Shown: positions 16,639 to 25,194 of the stretch, piece after piece | Layout of the letters: each line of letters opens with the position of its first letter | How positions within the stretch are numbered: the stretch's first letter is position 1 | Source of the DNA: Syntrophorhabdaceae bacterium PtaU1.Bin034 | GTDB lineage: Bacteria; Desulfobacterota_G; Syntrophorhabdia; Syntrophorhabdales; WCHB1-27 | Direction: 5' to 3' | NCBI GenBank assembly: GCA_002067405.1 | Contig: MVRP01000010.1 | Span: 1-52,461 of the forward strand | Length of the DNA: 52,461 nucleotides | Notes under the pieces: generated by a model | What the model saw: the letters and a program-made list of their open reading frames with translations, nothing else | What the model was told of the DNA's origin: nothing | Database searches by the model: none | Translations under genes and position numbers: made by a program

Positions 16639-18387
16639 TTACGCTGTCGATAAGCTTCTGTGGCCAACAAGAAGCGACAAGGCGAACAGGTAGGCAAGCA
16701 ATTCCTCGTCCGTTGTGAGTTCCCGCCGTAGCGCATCATGCTTGAGGGAATAGGTTTGCATATCTTCTGCAATGCGGTTAAGAACACTTGCCTGTTCGAG
16801 AACCAGTCTTCGAGATGCCTCAAGGTCTGCCTCACGGTTTAGGACAGCAGCGAGATGCGGGATACACAAGCCTATATCTGCTTCTTCATTATCCGGGCTA
16901 ATAGACATTTTCCGGAATTCTTCGACCGAACTTTCTTCCACTTCTACCGTCTTCCGGCAAGCCGGACAGTTCTCCGTTGAAGGGAGCAGGCGATTGATGG
17001 CATCCCTCATAAATTTTGTCGAGGAGGCGGAAGAAGCTATGTTATATAAATCCCGTGCTATGTTGGTTACAAGAGGTGCATATGTGAGGGAGATGCCCTG
17101 CACTGAGGTAATGCGTGCATACTGCCACGTGTGCAGAGGACAAAAACCGCCAAGTGATAACGGCTCACGCTGCCCGGCCTCGTTCGTGGAAGATTCGTAC
17201 TGCCGTTTGCCGAAGAAATCGAACAATTCAGCCTCTATGCGCTCGCATATCAAGCACCGGTGCATTGCCCGGTGCCGGACGGGTATGGAAGAAAGGATAG
17301 CGGCTCTATCGTGGGCCTTGCCAGTGAGTTCCTGACGCATCACCTCCAGCTTGTTCAACGCTTTGTCGACATCACCGGAATGGATTGAAGTCGCCTCGCT
17401 GAAAAATACGTTCCTCACGCTTGCGTCAAGTTCTTTGAGGCGATCCTGCACGATGGAACCCAGCCGGCTTGCCCAGGCACCACCTGATGCGACCAAGGCA
17501 TGATCAATGCGTTGCCGATATGCGGTAGCCGCCGTTTCCAGCGTCCGGCAATAGTCTCGCCGCACCTTCCTGCGTACCCAATCAGTCGGAAGTATGTCAA
17601 GCTCCCATGCGAATCGCGGATCCCACTCGAACGGAGAAGGAGACCTCCAGGAAAATATCACTTCATCCTTGCTGATCGTCCACTTGGCCGTAGACGCTAT
17701 ACCGACCTGCGCTGCCGCGAAGTCAAGCGCCTCGCCGTACAGCCGCTCCAGTTGATCCAATGCTTCCGCTGCAAGCGCCCAGAGTGCCTCCACAAATTCT
17801 CCCTGGCGTGCGGATATCCATCGACGACGCCGTTCATTCACAAGGTTAGAGGCACGAATTGCAATTTCTTGCAGACCCTGAGCAGAAACGGATTTTTTCG
17901 GTCCGGCCAGGAAAGAGTCGATCTGTGCTGAAAGGCTATCACGCACATCAGCGTAGTGCTCGGCTATGGGGCGCCCAAGCAGTACCGGCAGTTCAGACCG
18001 AAGGCGGCTTCGGAGCCCGTCTACTATCCTCTGACACTCTGTCTCAATCTGCTGCATCTTGATCTCCCATTCGCGCCCGATCCTTAGCAAGACGTCGCCG
18101 CCGAGACCCGCCCGGGCCTCTCTCGCACAGCTCTCAATTGATTCGGGGGCTAATAGTGCCATCGCGCGTTCGATGCAATCATCAACGATCTCCGCATTCA
18201 ACCGGTCTTCGGCCAGGCGTGACAGGAGGCGCCGCGCCTCCTGCTCGCGTGAATCCTTGGCCTCACGAAACAGTTCCATGACCGAACGGATTACTTCGGC
18301 AAGATCGAGCCTGAGCTTCAGAAGCTCCCGCAAGCTTCCCGGTTGCTCCTCCATGAATGGCCCCTTGCCGGCGCCGGTTCCTCTCAT
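16639..18387 (-). CDS. dynamin-like protein lacking a G domain, with C-terminal Cys-rich (DUF6062-like) domain
   Basis: 582 aa. The N terminus (REQEARRLLSRLAEDRLN) looks like the segment that directly precedes the P-loop in bacterial dynamin-like GTPases (usually ...AEDRFNxxVVGxFxxGKS). Here the P-loop and G domain are absent and the sequence jumps to the helical stalk region (DDCIERAMALLAPESIE onward). The C-terminal third has paired cysteines and Cys-His motifs: CLICERIEAELFDFF, GGFCPLHTW, CPACRKT and LCIPHL, a zinc-binding-like pattern of the DUF6062 type. Possible in-frame loss of the G domain, or a partner subunit for the GTPase encoded at 22839. An internal start at 18354 (MEEQPGS) is equally plausible. 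Confidence 0.6.
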   Translation of the reverse strand: MRGTGAGKGPFMEEQPGSLRELLKLRLDLAEVIRSVMELFREAKDSREQEARRLLSRLAEDRLNAEIVDDCIERAMALLAPESIESCAREARAGLGGDVLLRIGREWEIKMQQIETECQRIVDGLRSRLRSELPVLLGRPIAEHYADVRDSLSAQIDSFLAGPKKSVSAQGLQEIAIRASNLVNERRRRWISARQGEFVEALWALAAEALDQLERLYGEALDFAAAQVGIASTAKWTISKDEVIFSWRSPSPFEWDPRFAWELDILPTDWVRRKVRRDYCRTLETAATAYRQRIDHALVASGGAWASRLGSIVQDRLKELDASVRNVFFSEATSIHSGDVDKALNKLEVMRQELTGKAHDRAAILSSIPVRHRAMHRCLICERIEAELFDFFGKRQYESSTNEAGQREPLSLGGFCPLHTWQYARITSVQGISLTYAPLVTNIARDLYNIASSASSTKFMRDAINRLLPSTENCPACRKTVEVEESSVEEFRKMSISPDNEEADIGLCIPHLAAVLNREADLEASRRLVLEQASVLNRIAEDMQTYSLKHDALRRELTTDEELLAYLFALSLLVGHRSLSTA

Positions 18388-18430
18388 CGCTTCCTGCCGG
18401 CCCTCCGTCTCACCCGCATCAGTGTTCGTA

Positions 18431-18631
18431 TCACAACGTCAAAAGGGTGGTTTTAAGCGGAAACCGTATCCTCCGTTCAATAATTTCTTGTCGAACCTCT
18501 GCCAAGTCCCGGCGGTTCGCTTCAGCGCCATCCGGATTCATTTTGTATGACCCGAGGAACCGATCCAGCTGCGCCCTATAGGTATCGGCGTGTGAATCAA
18601 ACTTCTCCTGGACCTGCGAGATGACTCGCCT
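18431..18631 (-). pseudogene. remnant coding fragment of unknown family
   Basis: The 258-nt gap between the MutS-like gene and the G-less dynamin gene contains 66 codons with protein-like composition and no usable start: VISQVQEKFDSHADTYRAQL, then FLGSYKMNPDGAEANRRDLA, EVRQEIIERRIRF and stop. A TAA lies just before it and no ATG/GTG/TTG with a Shine-Dalgarno is present. I do not recognise the family. It most likely is the C-terminal remnant of a lost gene of the same operon. Confidence 0.5.
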
Positions 18632-18645
18632 TTAGTTTCTCGACG

Positions 18646-20190
18646 TCAGCCGGGCAGATTCCCTTCAAAGTGATCCACGGGACGACGCGGAGCCTCGCTT
18701 TCGAAGATCTGGTGATACAAGTCTTCACCGAAAGTGGTTTCCAACGGTTCCCCTTCGACCAGTTTAAACGTCCGTGTTCCGTCCGGTTGCCTTTCAGCGC
18801 GGAGGAAGACTCTGTTCTTCATCTTCGTGGCAATAAAAGCATGGGTGAATTGATATAAATGCGTCACAAAGAAAACCTTGACCCCTTTTTCCACCAATGC
18901 CAATGTTATCTGCCGTGCGATCTCCGAGCCTTCCCGTTCGTTCGTCGCGGCAAACGATTCGTTAAACAGTACCACGGGGTTCGTCGTTATATTGTCCACG
19001 ATATCACTCATTCGACTGAGTTCTTCGACAAGTTTGCCGCTTTTCATGGTCGTATCCTCTTCTCTTTTGTAGTGCGTGAAGAGGCCGTCGCATATGTTGG
19101 AAGAGAAGGATTCGGCGGGTACAAACATCCCGCATTGCATCATCAGTTGAGATAAACCTATGCTCCGCAGAAAGGTCGATTTACCGCCCTGGTTCGCTCC
19201 TGTGATGATCACGAGGTCTTTGTGGTCGGCATCCGCATCGTTGCCCACGACTTTCTGTCTCATGGTTAAGGCGAGGCAGATATCGTACAATCCCCTGAAA
19301 GAATGGCGGCGTTCGCTGGAAGCCGCGGGCACGGGAAAAGCTATCGGCTCGCCCATCTGAGCAAGTTGCTCATGCAAATTGAGACAACCGACGTAAAAGG
19401 CCAGCTCCGTTTGCAACATCTTAAAAAATCTGAGAATATGGTCGGCGGACTGGGCGAGAGCATTTGCGACAAGATTAATTCCCCGGTCGCTTAGCTCCGC
19501 GAGGGCCTTTGCACCGGCATCATCACGTTCATGGATAGAGAACGTGTAAACGGCCTGTTTCTTACCGATGATGCGCTTCATCCAGCTCCGTTTTTGGTTG
19601 TGTGGTTTACGAAGCACATAATTGGTTCCCTTATTGCCTTTTCCCAACTCCGCGCTGATGAGAACCCCATCGTGAAATTTCAGAATTCTTAGATGATGCT
19701 GGACGAGGTCGAAATAGTCGTCGCTCAGTTCTTTTTCCAACATTCGGAAAAAAGTGGTGAAGCCGTCCGAGGTGAATTTACCGGCCTCTTCGTTTGCGAT
19801 CTTTCTCAATTTCTTTAGTATGTCTACGGATATGTGCAGTCCTTCTATAGAGCCGTGGAGTATCGAGGAGGGAGACTTGCTGAAAAAGCCCCACCAGCTT
19901 CTTTTCTTGCGCTCAATCGCTTCTACGGCGACAGCGTACATTTCCCTGATAATGGAAGGATTTTTGAGGCAATCCTTGAGAACAGCCTGACGATAAAGGA
20001 TCGTGTCTACGTCATTGTCCAGGGAGCGCAAAACTGCTTTCTTTGCAACCTCAAACAGAAACGGTTCCCTGCCTGCCATTGCGTCGAATAGCGTATTGAG
20101 TTCCAGGTCCTGTACCAACGCCTGTGCATTCCACGGAAGTTGCCGCTTTAGATCGAAATCTTGATCCTTGTGCAGGAGGAACACTTTCAT
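18646..20190 (-). CDS. MutS-like ATPase (C-terminal MutS core, without mismatch-recognition domain), copy 2
   Basis: 514 aa. Carries a MutS III/lever-like helical region and the MutS V ATPase: Walker A GANQGGKST, LFTHYKREEDTTMKSGKL, Walker B VVLFNESFAATNEREGSE and the signature-like FFVTHLYQF. The N-terminal mismatch-binding Phe-X-Glu domain of MutS is absent, so it is not canonical mismatch repair. It overlaps the upstream paralogue by 4 nt (ATGA), suggesting that both proteins work together, perhaps as a heterodimer. Expression depends on the fluoride riboswitch ahead of the first copy. Confidence 0.85.
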   Translation of the reverse strand: MKVFLLHKDQDFDLKRQLPWNAQALVQDLELNTLFDAMAGREPFLFEVAKKAVLRSLDNDVDTILYRQAVLKDCLKNPSIIREMYAVAVEAIERKKRSWWGFFSKSPSSILHGSIEGLHISVDILKKLRKIANEEAGKFTSDGFTTFFRMLEKELSDDYFDLVQHHLRILKFHDGVLISAELGKGNKGTNYVLRKPHNQKRSWMKRIIGKKQAVYTFSIHERDDAGAKALAELSDRGINLVANALAQSADHILRFFKMLQTELAFYVGCLNLHEQLAQMGEPIAFPVPAASSERRHSFRGLYDICLALTMRQKVVGNDADADHKDLVIITGANQGGKSTFLRSIGLSQLMMQCGMFVPAESFSSNICDGLFTHYKREEDTTMKSGKLVEELSRMSDIVDNITTNPVVLFNESFAATNEREGSEIARQITLALVEKGVKVFFVTHLYQFTHAFIATKMKNRVFLRAERQPDGTRTFKLVEGEPLETTFGEDLYHQIFESEAPRRPVDHFEGNLPG

Positions 20191-21779
20191 GATTCCATGC
20201 GCTCCTTCAGATCGCTGTAGGTAAGCCGGTACTTTTCGGCGAGCGCCATCGCGTACGAGAGCCCGTCCGCGGGTTTTCTCACAATTTTGTAAGTCCGCTG
20301 TATCGGATTATCGGGAACGACCGTGCTTACCATGCTCACGGTTTGTTCGCTGAAAGCAGCCAGTTCGACGATGAAGGTCACCCATACCGACAACAAGTCC
20401 AATTCCAGTATCTTTCCCATCACCTTTTCGCTCAGAAGAGTCGCGTCCTGTGAGGTTGTAGAGGTAAATATCTCATTCATTATGATAATGCTGTTTGATG
20501 TGGCCTGGTCTAGGATGGAGTGAATCCTGACGAGGTCGTCCTGCAGTTTGCCGCGCAGATTATTGATGTCTTCTTCCTTTTCAAAATGGGTAAAGAGCTT
20601 ATCGAAGAGAAAGAGTTGCGCTTCTCTGCCCGGAATGGGGCAGCCCAAGGCGGCCAGGTAATGCATCTGTCCGAACATACGGGCGAAGGTGGTTTTGCCG
20701 CCCTGGTTCGGACCTGATACGACAATTACGCGCTCCTTGCCTTTGAGGCAGAAATCGTTGCACACGACCGGAGAGTTCTGCGTAACGAGCTTGTGGGCGA
20801 GGGCCAAATCAAAACTTTCGTAGTTGCAGACTTCCCTGGATTGATCAGAAACCTCCGGATAACAGAATTTCAATCCGGCTTTCTTGAATAGACCGATAAA
20901 CTCCAGGTAGGCCACGTAGAATTGCATTTCACGATTAAACACGCCTATCGTTTCATCCAGATAACCGCTGTTCCTCGCGCAATACTGGCCAAGGTGCGAG
21001 AATATTTCAGGATACAATTGGGCTACAAAATCGAGCGCTTTGGCCTCAACATGGTTCATGTCCGGCCAACTCGGAAACGTAACCCTGTAGTCTTCTGCCC
21101 CTCCCTGTTTGAATTTTTCGAATACTTTTTCGACTTCCGCACTGTAATCGGTCTCGGATTCGTATGTGCGCACCTTCATCGTGTTGCCTTTTACAAGGAG
21201 ACAGTACTTCACGGTAGACAACTCGGCCTTGACACTTTTCGTTTCCGCAACCAGAGATGTGAAACGGTCCGATTCAGCGTATTCCATGAGATATGTCCGA
21301 AACGCCAAAAGACCGCGCGATTCCAAATGCGCGCTGGACAGATCACTCGTCAGGGAATGCACTGCTTCGCAATAAATTTCTACCTCATTCAAAAACCAGC
21401 CTTCTTTCTCGTATTTGTAGTAGAGCTTTTCTATTCTTGCGATATGCTGGCGAACCGCACGCATTCTTGAAGCAAATGATTTTATACTGTTGAACAGATC
21501 GCTATTTTCAAGATCCCGAAACACCTCCTGCCGATACCTGACCGCACCGATGTCATTCAATAAGGTGTAGAGAAATGGCTTAAGGTTATATTCGTCTCTG
21601 CCGGTGGTGACTGCTTCTGCAATCTGATCGAGGTTTAAATCCACGAAGAAGGATGGCGCTTCAGCCGTTTCTTCCCTTGTGCTATCGGTTTCCGGGAACA
21701 AGATACTGCGGAAGACAAAACGGCCAAGCGGCTCTGTCCGAAGTCCTGAATCAAGCTCGGATGTCGCTGTATTCGGCAT
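20187..21779 (-). CDS. MutS-like ATPase, copy 1, under a fluoride riboswitch
   Basis: 530 aa from the ATG at 21779 (MPNTATSELDSGLRTEP), which has a GGAGGAG Shine-Dalgarno 7 nt upstream; the longer frame up to 21992 passes through the promoter and riboswitch and is not real. ATPase motifs are Walker A GPNQGGKTT, LFTHFEKEEDINNLRGKL, Walker B SIIIMNEIFTSTTSQDA and WVTFIVEL. No mismatch-recognition domain. MutS-like ATPases are, as I recall, among the gene classes reported downstream of crcB-motif RNAs; their role in fluoride tolerance is unknown. Confidence 0.87.
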   Translation of the reverse strand: MPNTATSELDSGLRTEPLGRFVFRSILFPETDSTREETAEAPSFFVDLNLDQIAEAVTTGRDEYNLKPFLYTLLNDIGAVRYRQEVFRDLENSDLFNSIKSFASRMRAVRQHIARIEKLYYKYEKEGWFLNEVEIYCEAVHSLTSDLSSAHLESRGLLAFRTYLMEYAESDRFTSLVAETKSVKAELSTVKYCLLVKGNTMKVRTYESETDYSAEVEKVFEKFKQGGAEDYRVTFPSWPDMNHVEAKALDFVAQLYPEIFSHLGQYCARNSGYLDETIGVFNREMQFYVAYLEFIGLFKKAGLKFCYPEVSDQSREVCNYESFDLALAHKLVTQNSPVVCNDFCLKGKERVIVVSGPNQGGKTTFARMFGQMHYLAALGCPIPGREAQLFLFDKLFTHFEKEEDINNLRGKLQDDLVRIHSILDQATSNSIIIMNEIFTSTTSQDATLLSEKVMGKILELDLLSVWVTFIVELAAFSEQTVSMVSTVVPDNPIQRTYKIVRKPADGLSYAMALAEKYRLTYSDLKERMES

Positions 21780-21783
21780 AAAA

Positions 21784-21917
21784 AAACTCCTCCATTTGTC
21801 TGCCCCCTGGAGGAGTTTCTGTCTGGCTGCGTCACCGGAACCGCTCCCCGCCAAGGCGCCACGCTTTTGAGGAGTTATCAGCCTGGCTAACAGGCGGTTC
21901 TGGTGAACTCCATCACC
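21784..21917 (-). ncRNA. fluoride riboswitch (crcB motif) of the MutS-like operon
   Basis: Minus-strand aptamer at 21869-21917. P1 hairpin GGTGATGGAGTTCACC, P3 hairpin GCCTG/CAGGC closed by TTAGC, and the conserved GCTGATAACTCCTC 3' strand, whose ACTCC pairs with GGAGT of the P1 loop (pseudoknot). This matches the fluoride riboswitch consensus closely. Expression platform: 11-bp stem AAACTCCTCCA/TGGAGGAGTTT (arms 21808-21818 and 21784-21794) followed by a T7 tract ending at the ATG. The 3' arm contains the Shine-Dalgarno, so the hairpin could both terminate transcription and hide the ribosome site. The aptamer end AACTCCTC is also perfectly complementary to GAGGAGTT in that arm. Confidence 0.9.
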
Positions 21918-21924
21918 TGGAATA

Positions 21925-21953
21925 ATACTAGCCGATTCCGATAGAACAGTCAA
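21925..21953 (-). promoter_or_regulatory. sigma-70 promoter of the MutS-like operon
   Basis: -35 TTGACT (21948-21953) and -10 TAGTAT (21925-21930) with 17-nt spacing on the minus strand. The expected start site (about 21918) coincides with the first base of the fluoride aptamer. It lies just after the end of the enolase pseudogene. Confidence 0.8.
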
Positions 21954-21988
21954 GGGAACCCTTTTTCTCTCACGGCCCTTGATGAAAC

Positions 21989-22673
<685 letters not shown>

Positions 22674-22838
22674 TCAGATGCAGGTGTTTGCTGACGCGAG
22701 ACACCGCAACCACATTCATCAGGCACGGTCAATTCTCGATATTCTTCAGCGTCGCATACGGAGTATGTTTTGGAGCCTGAGTTACCATCCATAAACTTAC
22801 ATAGTTACTCGTACTCGCACGGATTGCCAGACGCTCGT

Positions 22839-24530
22839 TTAGACTGTGCTTGACTGCGCCTCCTCGTTTTCCGTCAGTCCTCGAAGGCAATCCTGCAGTT
22901 CATTGATCGTCTTTCTGATCTCTTCGCTCTGCCCCGCTGTACGAGAAAGGAGCGAGTCGATGGTCGCCAACTCGTCTTGTACATACTTCAGCGCCTGATC
23001 CCTCATCCCCTCGATAGTCCTGTTTATCCTGATTTCCCATTGATAGGCCAAACGAGATAGATGTATTTCAACAACGCGAGGAATCTGTTTTACGAAGAAC
23101 CTCTCAAACGTGCGCCTGAAGATGAACATCGGTATCAGGAACCAGAGAAGGTCGAGATGAAAGTCAAAGATCTTGGTAAAAGCAACATCGGGGTGACTTG
23201 GTTCGGCTACGCTTATGTCCCATTCGGTCGCCGAGAGTTTAATGCCGAGCACGCTCTCGATGTTTCTGTCGAGAAGATTCCGGAAGAGGTCAAGGGAGCG
23301 CGAGATGGACATGTAGGTCCTGTTGAGGGTACCGAAGAAATGGCGATGTTCCTCCTTGGAAATTTCACTTATCCGCTTGGTCAGGTTTTCTTCGAGCCAC
23401 TCCTCGTATCGCCGTGTAAGACGCCACAGGTTACTCTTCCAAGCCGGCATTTCTTTCTGCAGGTCTGTTATGAGCTTTCGAGCGAAATCAGTCCTTTTCG
23501 TATCGAGGCGTGTCGCGATGAGCGTCCTTGTTTGCTGCATGTTTTCTCGGGCGATAGCCGACAATTCCGAATAGATGAGTTCGTAGTTGAGTTTCTCAGT
23601 CAAAATGAGGTTCTTGAGGTTCTCCCGGTCCTCGTCCGCCTTCTCGGAAGTCTTGAGCGCAATTTCCAGGTAGGCAAGCGTGCTTTTTACGAGAGACGCG
23701 ATTTTGTGTTTAAGGATATGGATAAATTCACTATCCCGGTTCTTGGATAAGGTGTGAAGCAAGGTGTCGATACGGCTTTTCAGAAGCTCAGTGCGCACCC
23801 TCGTTGAATAAGGATACACGAGAAAATTCTGATTAAGTTCTCGCTGTACGGTGCTCTTGAAGAACCCGATCACCTTCTTTTGCTGATCATGATCAAGAAG
23901 GTCCACCTTAGTCAAAAGAAGAAGAATCTTCGGGGTATAGCGGGCAAGCTCACGAAGAAGATTCAGGTCGTTGTCGGAAAGGGGACGATCCGCACTGACC
24001 GCCACAATCGCTGCGCCCACTTCCGGCAGCCACTCCTCTGACGTCTCTGTATTGTACTTGAAGACACTCCCGAGACCCGGCGTGTCAACAAGACGAAGTC
24101 CGGGGAATTGTGCCAGAGAAGGCAAAGCAATATCCACCACCTCCACATTCTTCTGATTGGCCGGGTTCTTCTCTTCGGATATGTACTGCTCAACCTCATC
24201 GAGAGGGACGTCGATTTTGCTTCCATCGAAGCAGGTGACGACGGCTCGTGTTTTATCTTCATAATGAAGACGGGTAATAACTGTGGTCACAGGGATCACG
24301 CCGACCGGCAAGACATCCTGCCCGACGAGGCTGTTGATGAATGAGCTCTTTCCTGCCTTAAACTGCCCGAGGATGGCCACATCGATCAGTTTGTCTTCGA
24401 CGAACAGGCTCTCACAGGCCCCAATATGGCGGCGAAGAGAAACAATGTCGAAATGATCCGATGTCTCACGAATCTTACGGACAATTAATTGGGCTGTTGA
24501 TTGAGTGGCGTAGAATTGAGTCGCTTCCAT
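22839..24530 (-). CDS. dynamin-like GTPase under a fluoride riboswitch
   Basis: 563 aa large-GTPase of the bacterial dynamin-like group. G1 is GQFKAGKSS (about 51-59), the switch I threonines are in IPVTTVITRL, G3 is DTPGLGS, and G4 LTKVDLL. A long helical stalk follows, then a hydrophobic patch (DLLWFLIPMFIFRR) that could insert in membrane, and a C-terminal coiled coil. Such proteins remodel or stabilise membranes. Being directly downstream of a fluoride riboswitch suggests a role in membrane protection during fluoride stress; that is inference. The G-less dynamin-like gene at 16639 may be its partner. Confidence 0.88.
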   Translation of the reverse strand: MEATQFYATQSTAQLIVRKIRETSDHFDIVSLRRHIGACESLFVEDKLIDVAILGQFKAGKSSFINSLVGQDVLPVGVIPVTTVITRLHYEDKTRAVVTCFDGSKIDVPLDEVEQYISEEKNPANQKNVEVVDIALPSLAQFPGLRLVDTPGLGSVFKYNTETSEEWLPEVGAAIVAVSADRPLSDNDLNLLRELARYTPKILLLLTKVDLLDHDQQKKVIGFFKSTVQRELNQNFLVYPYSTRVRTELLKSRIDTLLHTLSKNRDSEFIHILKHKIASLVKSTLAYLEIALKTSEKADEDRENLKNLILTEKLNYELIYSELSAIARENMQQTRTLIATRLDTKRTDFARKLITDLQKEMPAWKSNLWRLTRRYEEWLEENLTKRISEISKEEHRHFFGTLNRTYMSISRSLDLFRNLLDRNIESVLGIKLSATEWDISVAEPSHPDVAFTKIFDFHLDLLWFLIPMFIFRRTFERFFVKQIPRVVEIHLSRLAYQWEIRINRTIEGMRDQALKYVQDELATIDSLLSRTAGQSEEIRKTINELQDCLRGLTENEEAQSSTV

Positions 24531-24650
24531 GATGCTCCTCCTAAAACTCCCTGCAGGAGCATCCGCTTCTCATTGTCCCCGCCCCCGCAGAGGTAATATG
24601 TGGTAGGAGTCATTAGCCTCTTGAGAGCAGTTATGGCGAACTCCATCGCC
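24531..24650 (-). ncRNA. fluoride riboswitch (crcB motif) of the dynamin-like GTPase gene
   Basis: Aptamer 24602-24650 on the minus strand: P1 GGCGATGGAGTTCGCC, then ATAACTGCTC, short P3, GGCTAATGACTCCTACC. From memory it is nearly identical to the well-studied Bacillus cereus crcB aptamer. The platform ends in a 9-bp stem GATGCTCCT/AGGAGCATC (arms 24555-24563 and 24531-24539) that touches the start codon and covers half of the AGGAGG Shine-Dalgarno (24537-24542). There is no T tract, so control is probably translational. GGAGT between the arms can alternatively pair with ACTCC of the aptamer. Confidence 0.93.
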
Positions 24651-24656
24651 ATTTAA

Positions 24657-24685
24657 AATATACCCATTCGCTTATTTAAAATCAA
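24657..24685 (-). promoter_or_regulatory. sigma-70 promoter of the GTPase gene
   Basis: -35 TTGATT (24680-24685), 17-nt spacer, -10 TATATT (24657-24662) on the minus strand; predicted start at about 24650, the first base of the fluoride aptamer. The same promoter-to-aptamer geometry occurs at the second riboswitch. Confidence 0.8.
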
Positions 24686-24698
24686 GAAAACGCAAAAT

Positions 24699-24793
24699 CC
24701 CCAATCCGTAACGAACCCCGTCCGTTCCTCTGGGGTAATCCTTACCTCAAGCCATTTCCCGGACAGGTGCTCGTTTTTTGTTACGGATTGGGG
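24699..24793. repeat. 95-bp inverted-repeat element (MITE-like or large hairpin)
   Basis: Perfect 14-bp terminal inverted repeats CCCCAATCCGTAAC (24699-24712) and GTTACGGATTGGGG (24780-24793) flank 67 nt with no coding capacity; the interior has a weaker GTCCG/CGGAC pair and a T6 run. Its right end coincides within about 2 nt with the 5' breakpoint of the truncated Nudix copy. No target-site duplication is evident. It could be a MITE-like insertion or a long hairpin left by the rearrangement. Confidence 0.6.
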
Positions 24794-24794
24794 G

Positions 24795-25020
24795 CGACGG
24801 CAGGATCATAAGGATCATCGATGTCATGTCGGATGCCACGGACACCTATGATGAAGTGCTGGTGGTGACGTACCAGGCAGAAAAGATGGGCGGAACGGAG
24901 ACCGCCGGTGATGACGCGTGTGACATCGGCTATTTTTCCTGGACAAATCTGCCTGAACTTGCTTTCAGTTCCCAGGAGCGGGCGCTCCGGAAGTTTCTTT
25001 CGCTGATACCGGGTGACTGA
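24795..25020 (+). pseudogene. 5'-truncated duplicate of the Nudix hydrolase gene
   Basis: Corresponds to 13906-14131 with two substitutions inside the coding part (Gly to Asp in DTYDEVL, Met to Ile in SLIPGD) and two more in the next 60 nt, plus two extra A residues; homology stops near 25081. Codons for the zinc ribbon and the whole Nudix box are missing, so no active enzyme can be made. The near identity means the copy is recent. Confidence 0.9.
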
Positions 25021-25093
25021 CGGGCATTCCTGTCCGGTCGGGAAGGCGCATCCGTGCGGTCCGTCGCACAAAAAAATCAAACAAAAAACGTTA

Positions 25094-25122
25094 TTGACCC
25101 CAAAACCCTTTTAACGTTATAA
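25094..25122 (+). promoter_or_regulatory. promoter of the sigma-54 activator gene with AACGTTAT direct repeats
   Basis: -35 TTGACC (25094-25099) and -10 TTATAA (25117-25122), 17-nt spacing. The octamer AACGTTAT occurs twice, at 25087-25094 and 25113-25120, each copy overlapping one promoter element, 26 nt apart. This is a good candidate operator, possibly autoregulatory. Confidence 0.6.
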
Positions 25123-25194
25123 CCAGACTGTCGGATCCGATCAGATTGTCATGTGGTTTTTAGGAGGCCGGCCTGCTCTGGAGAGTAAAGAACG

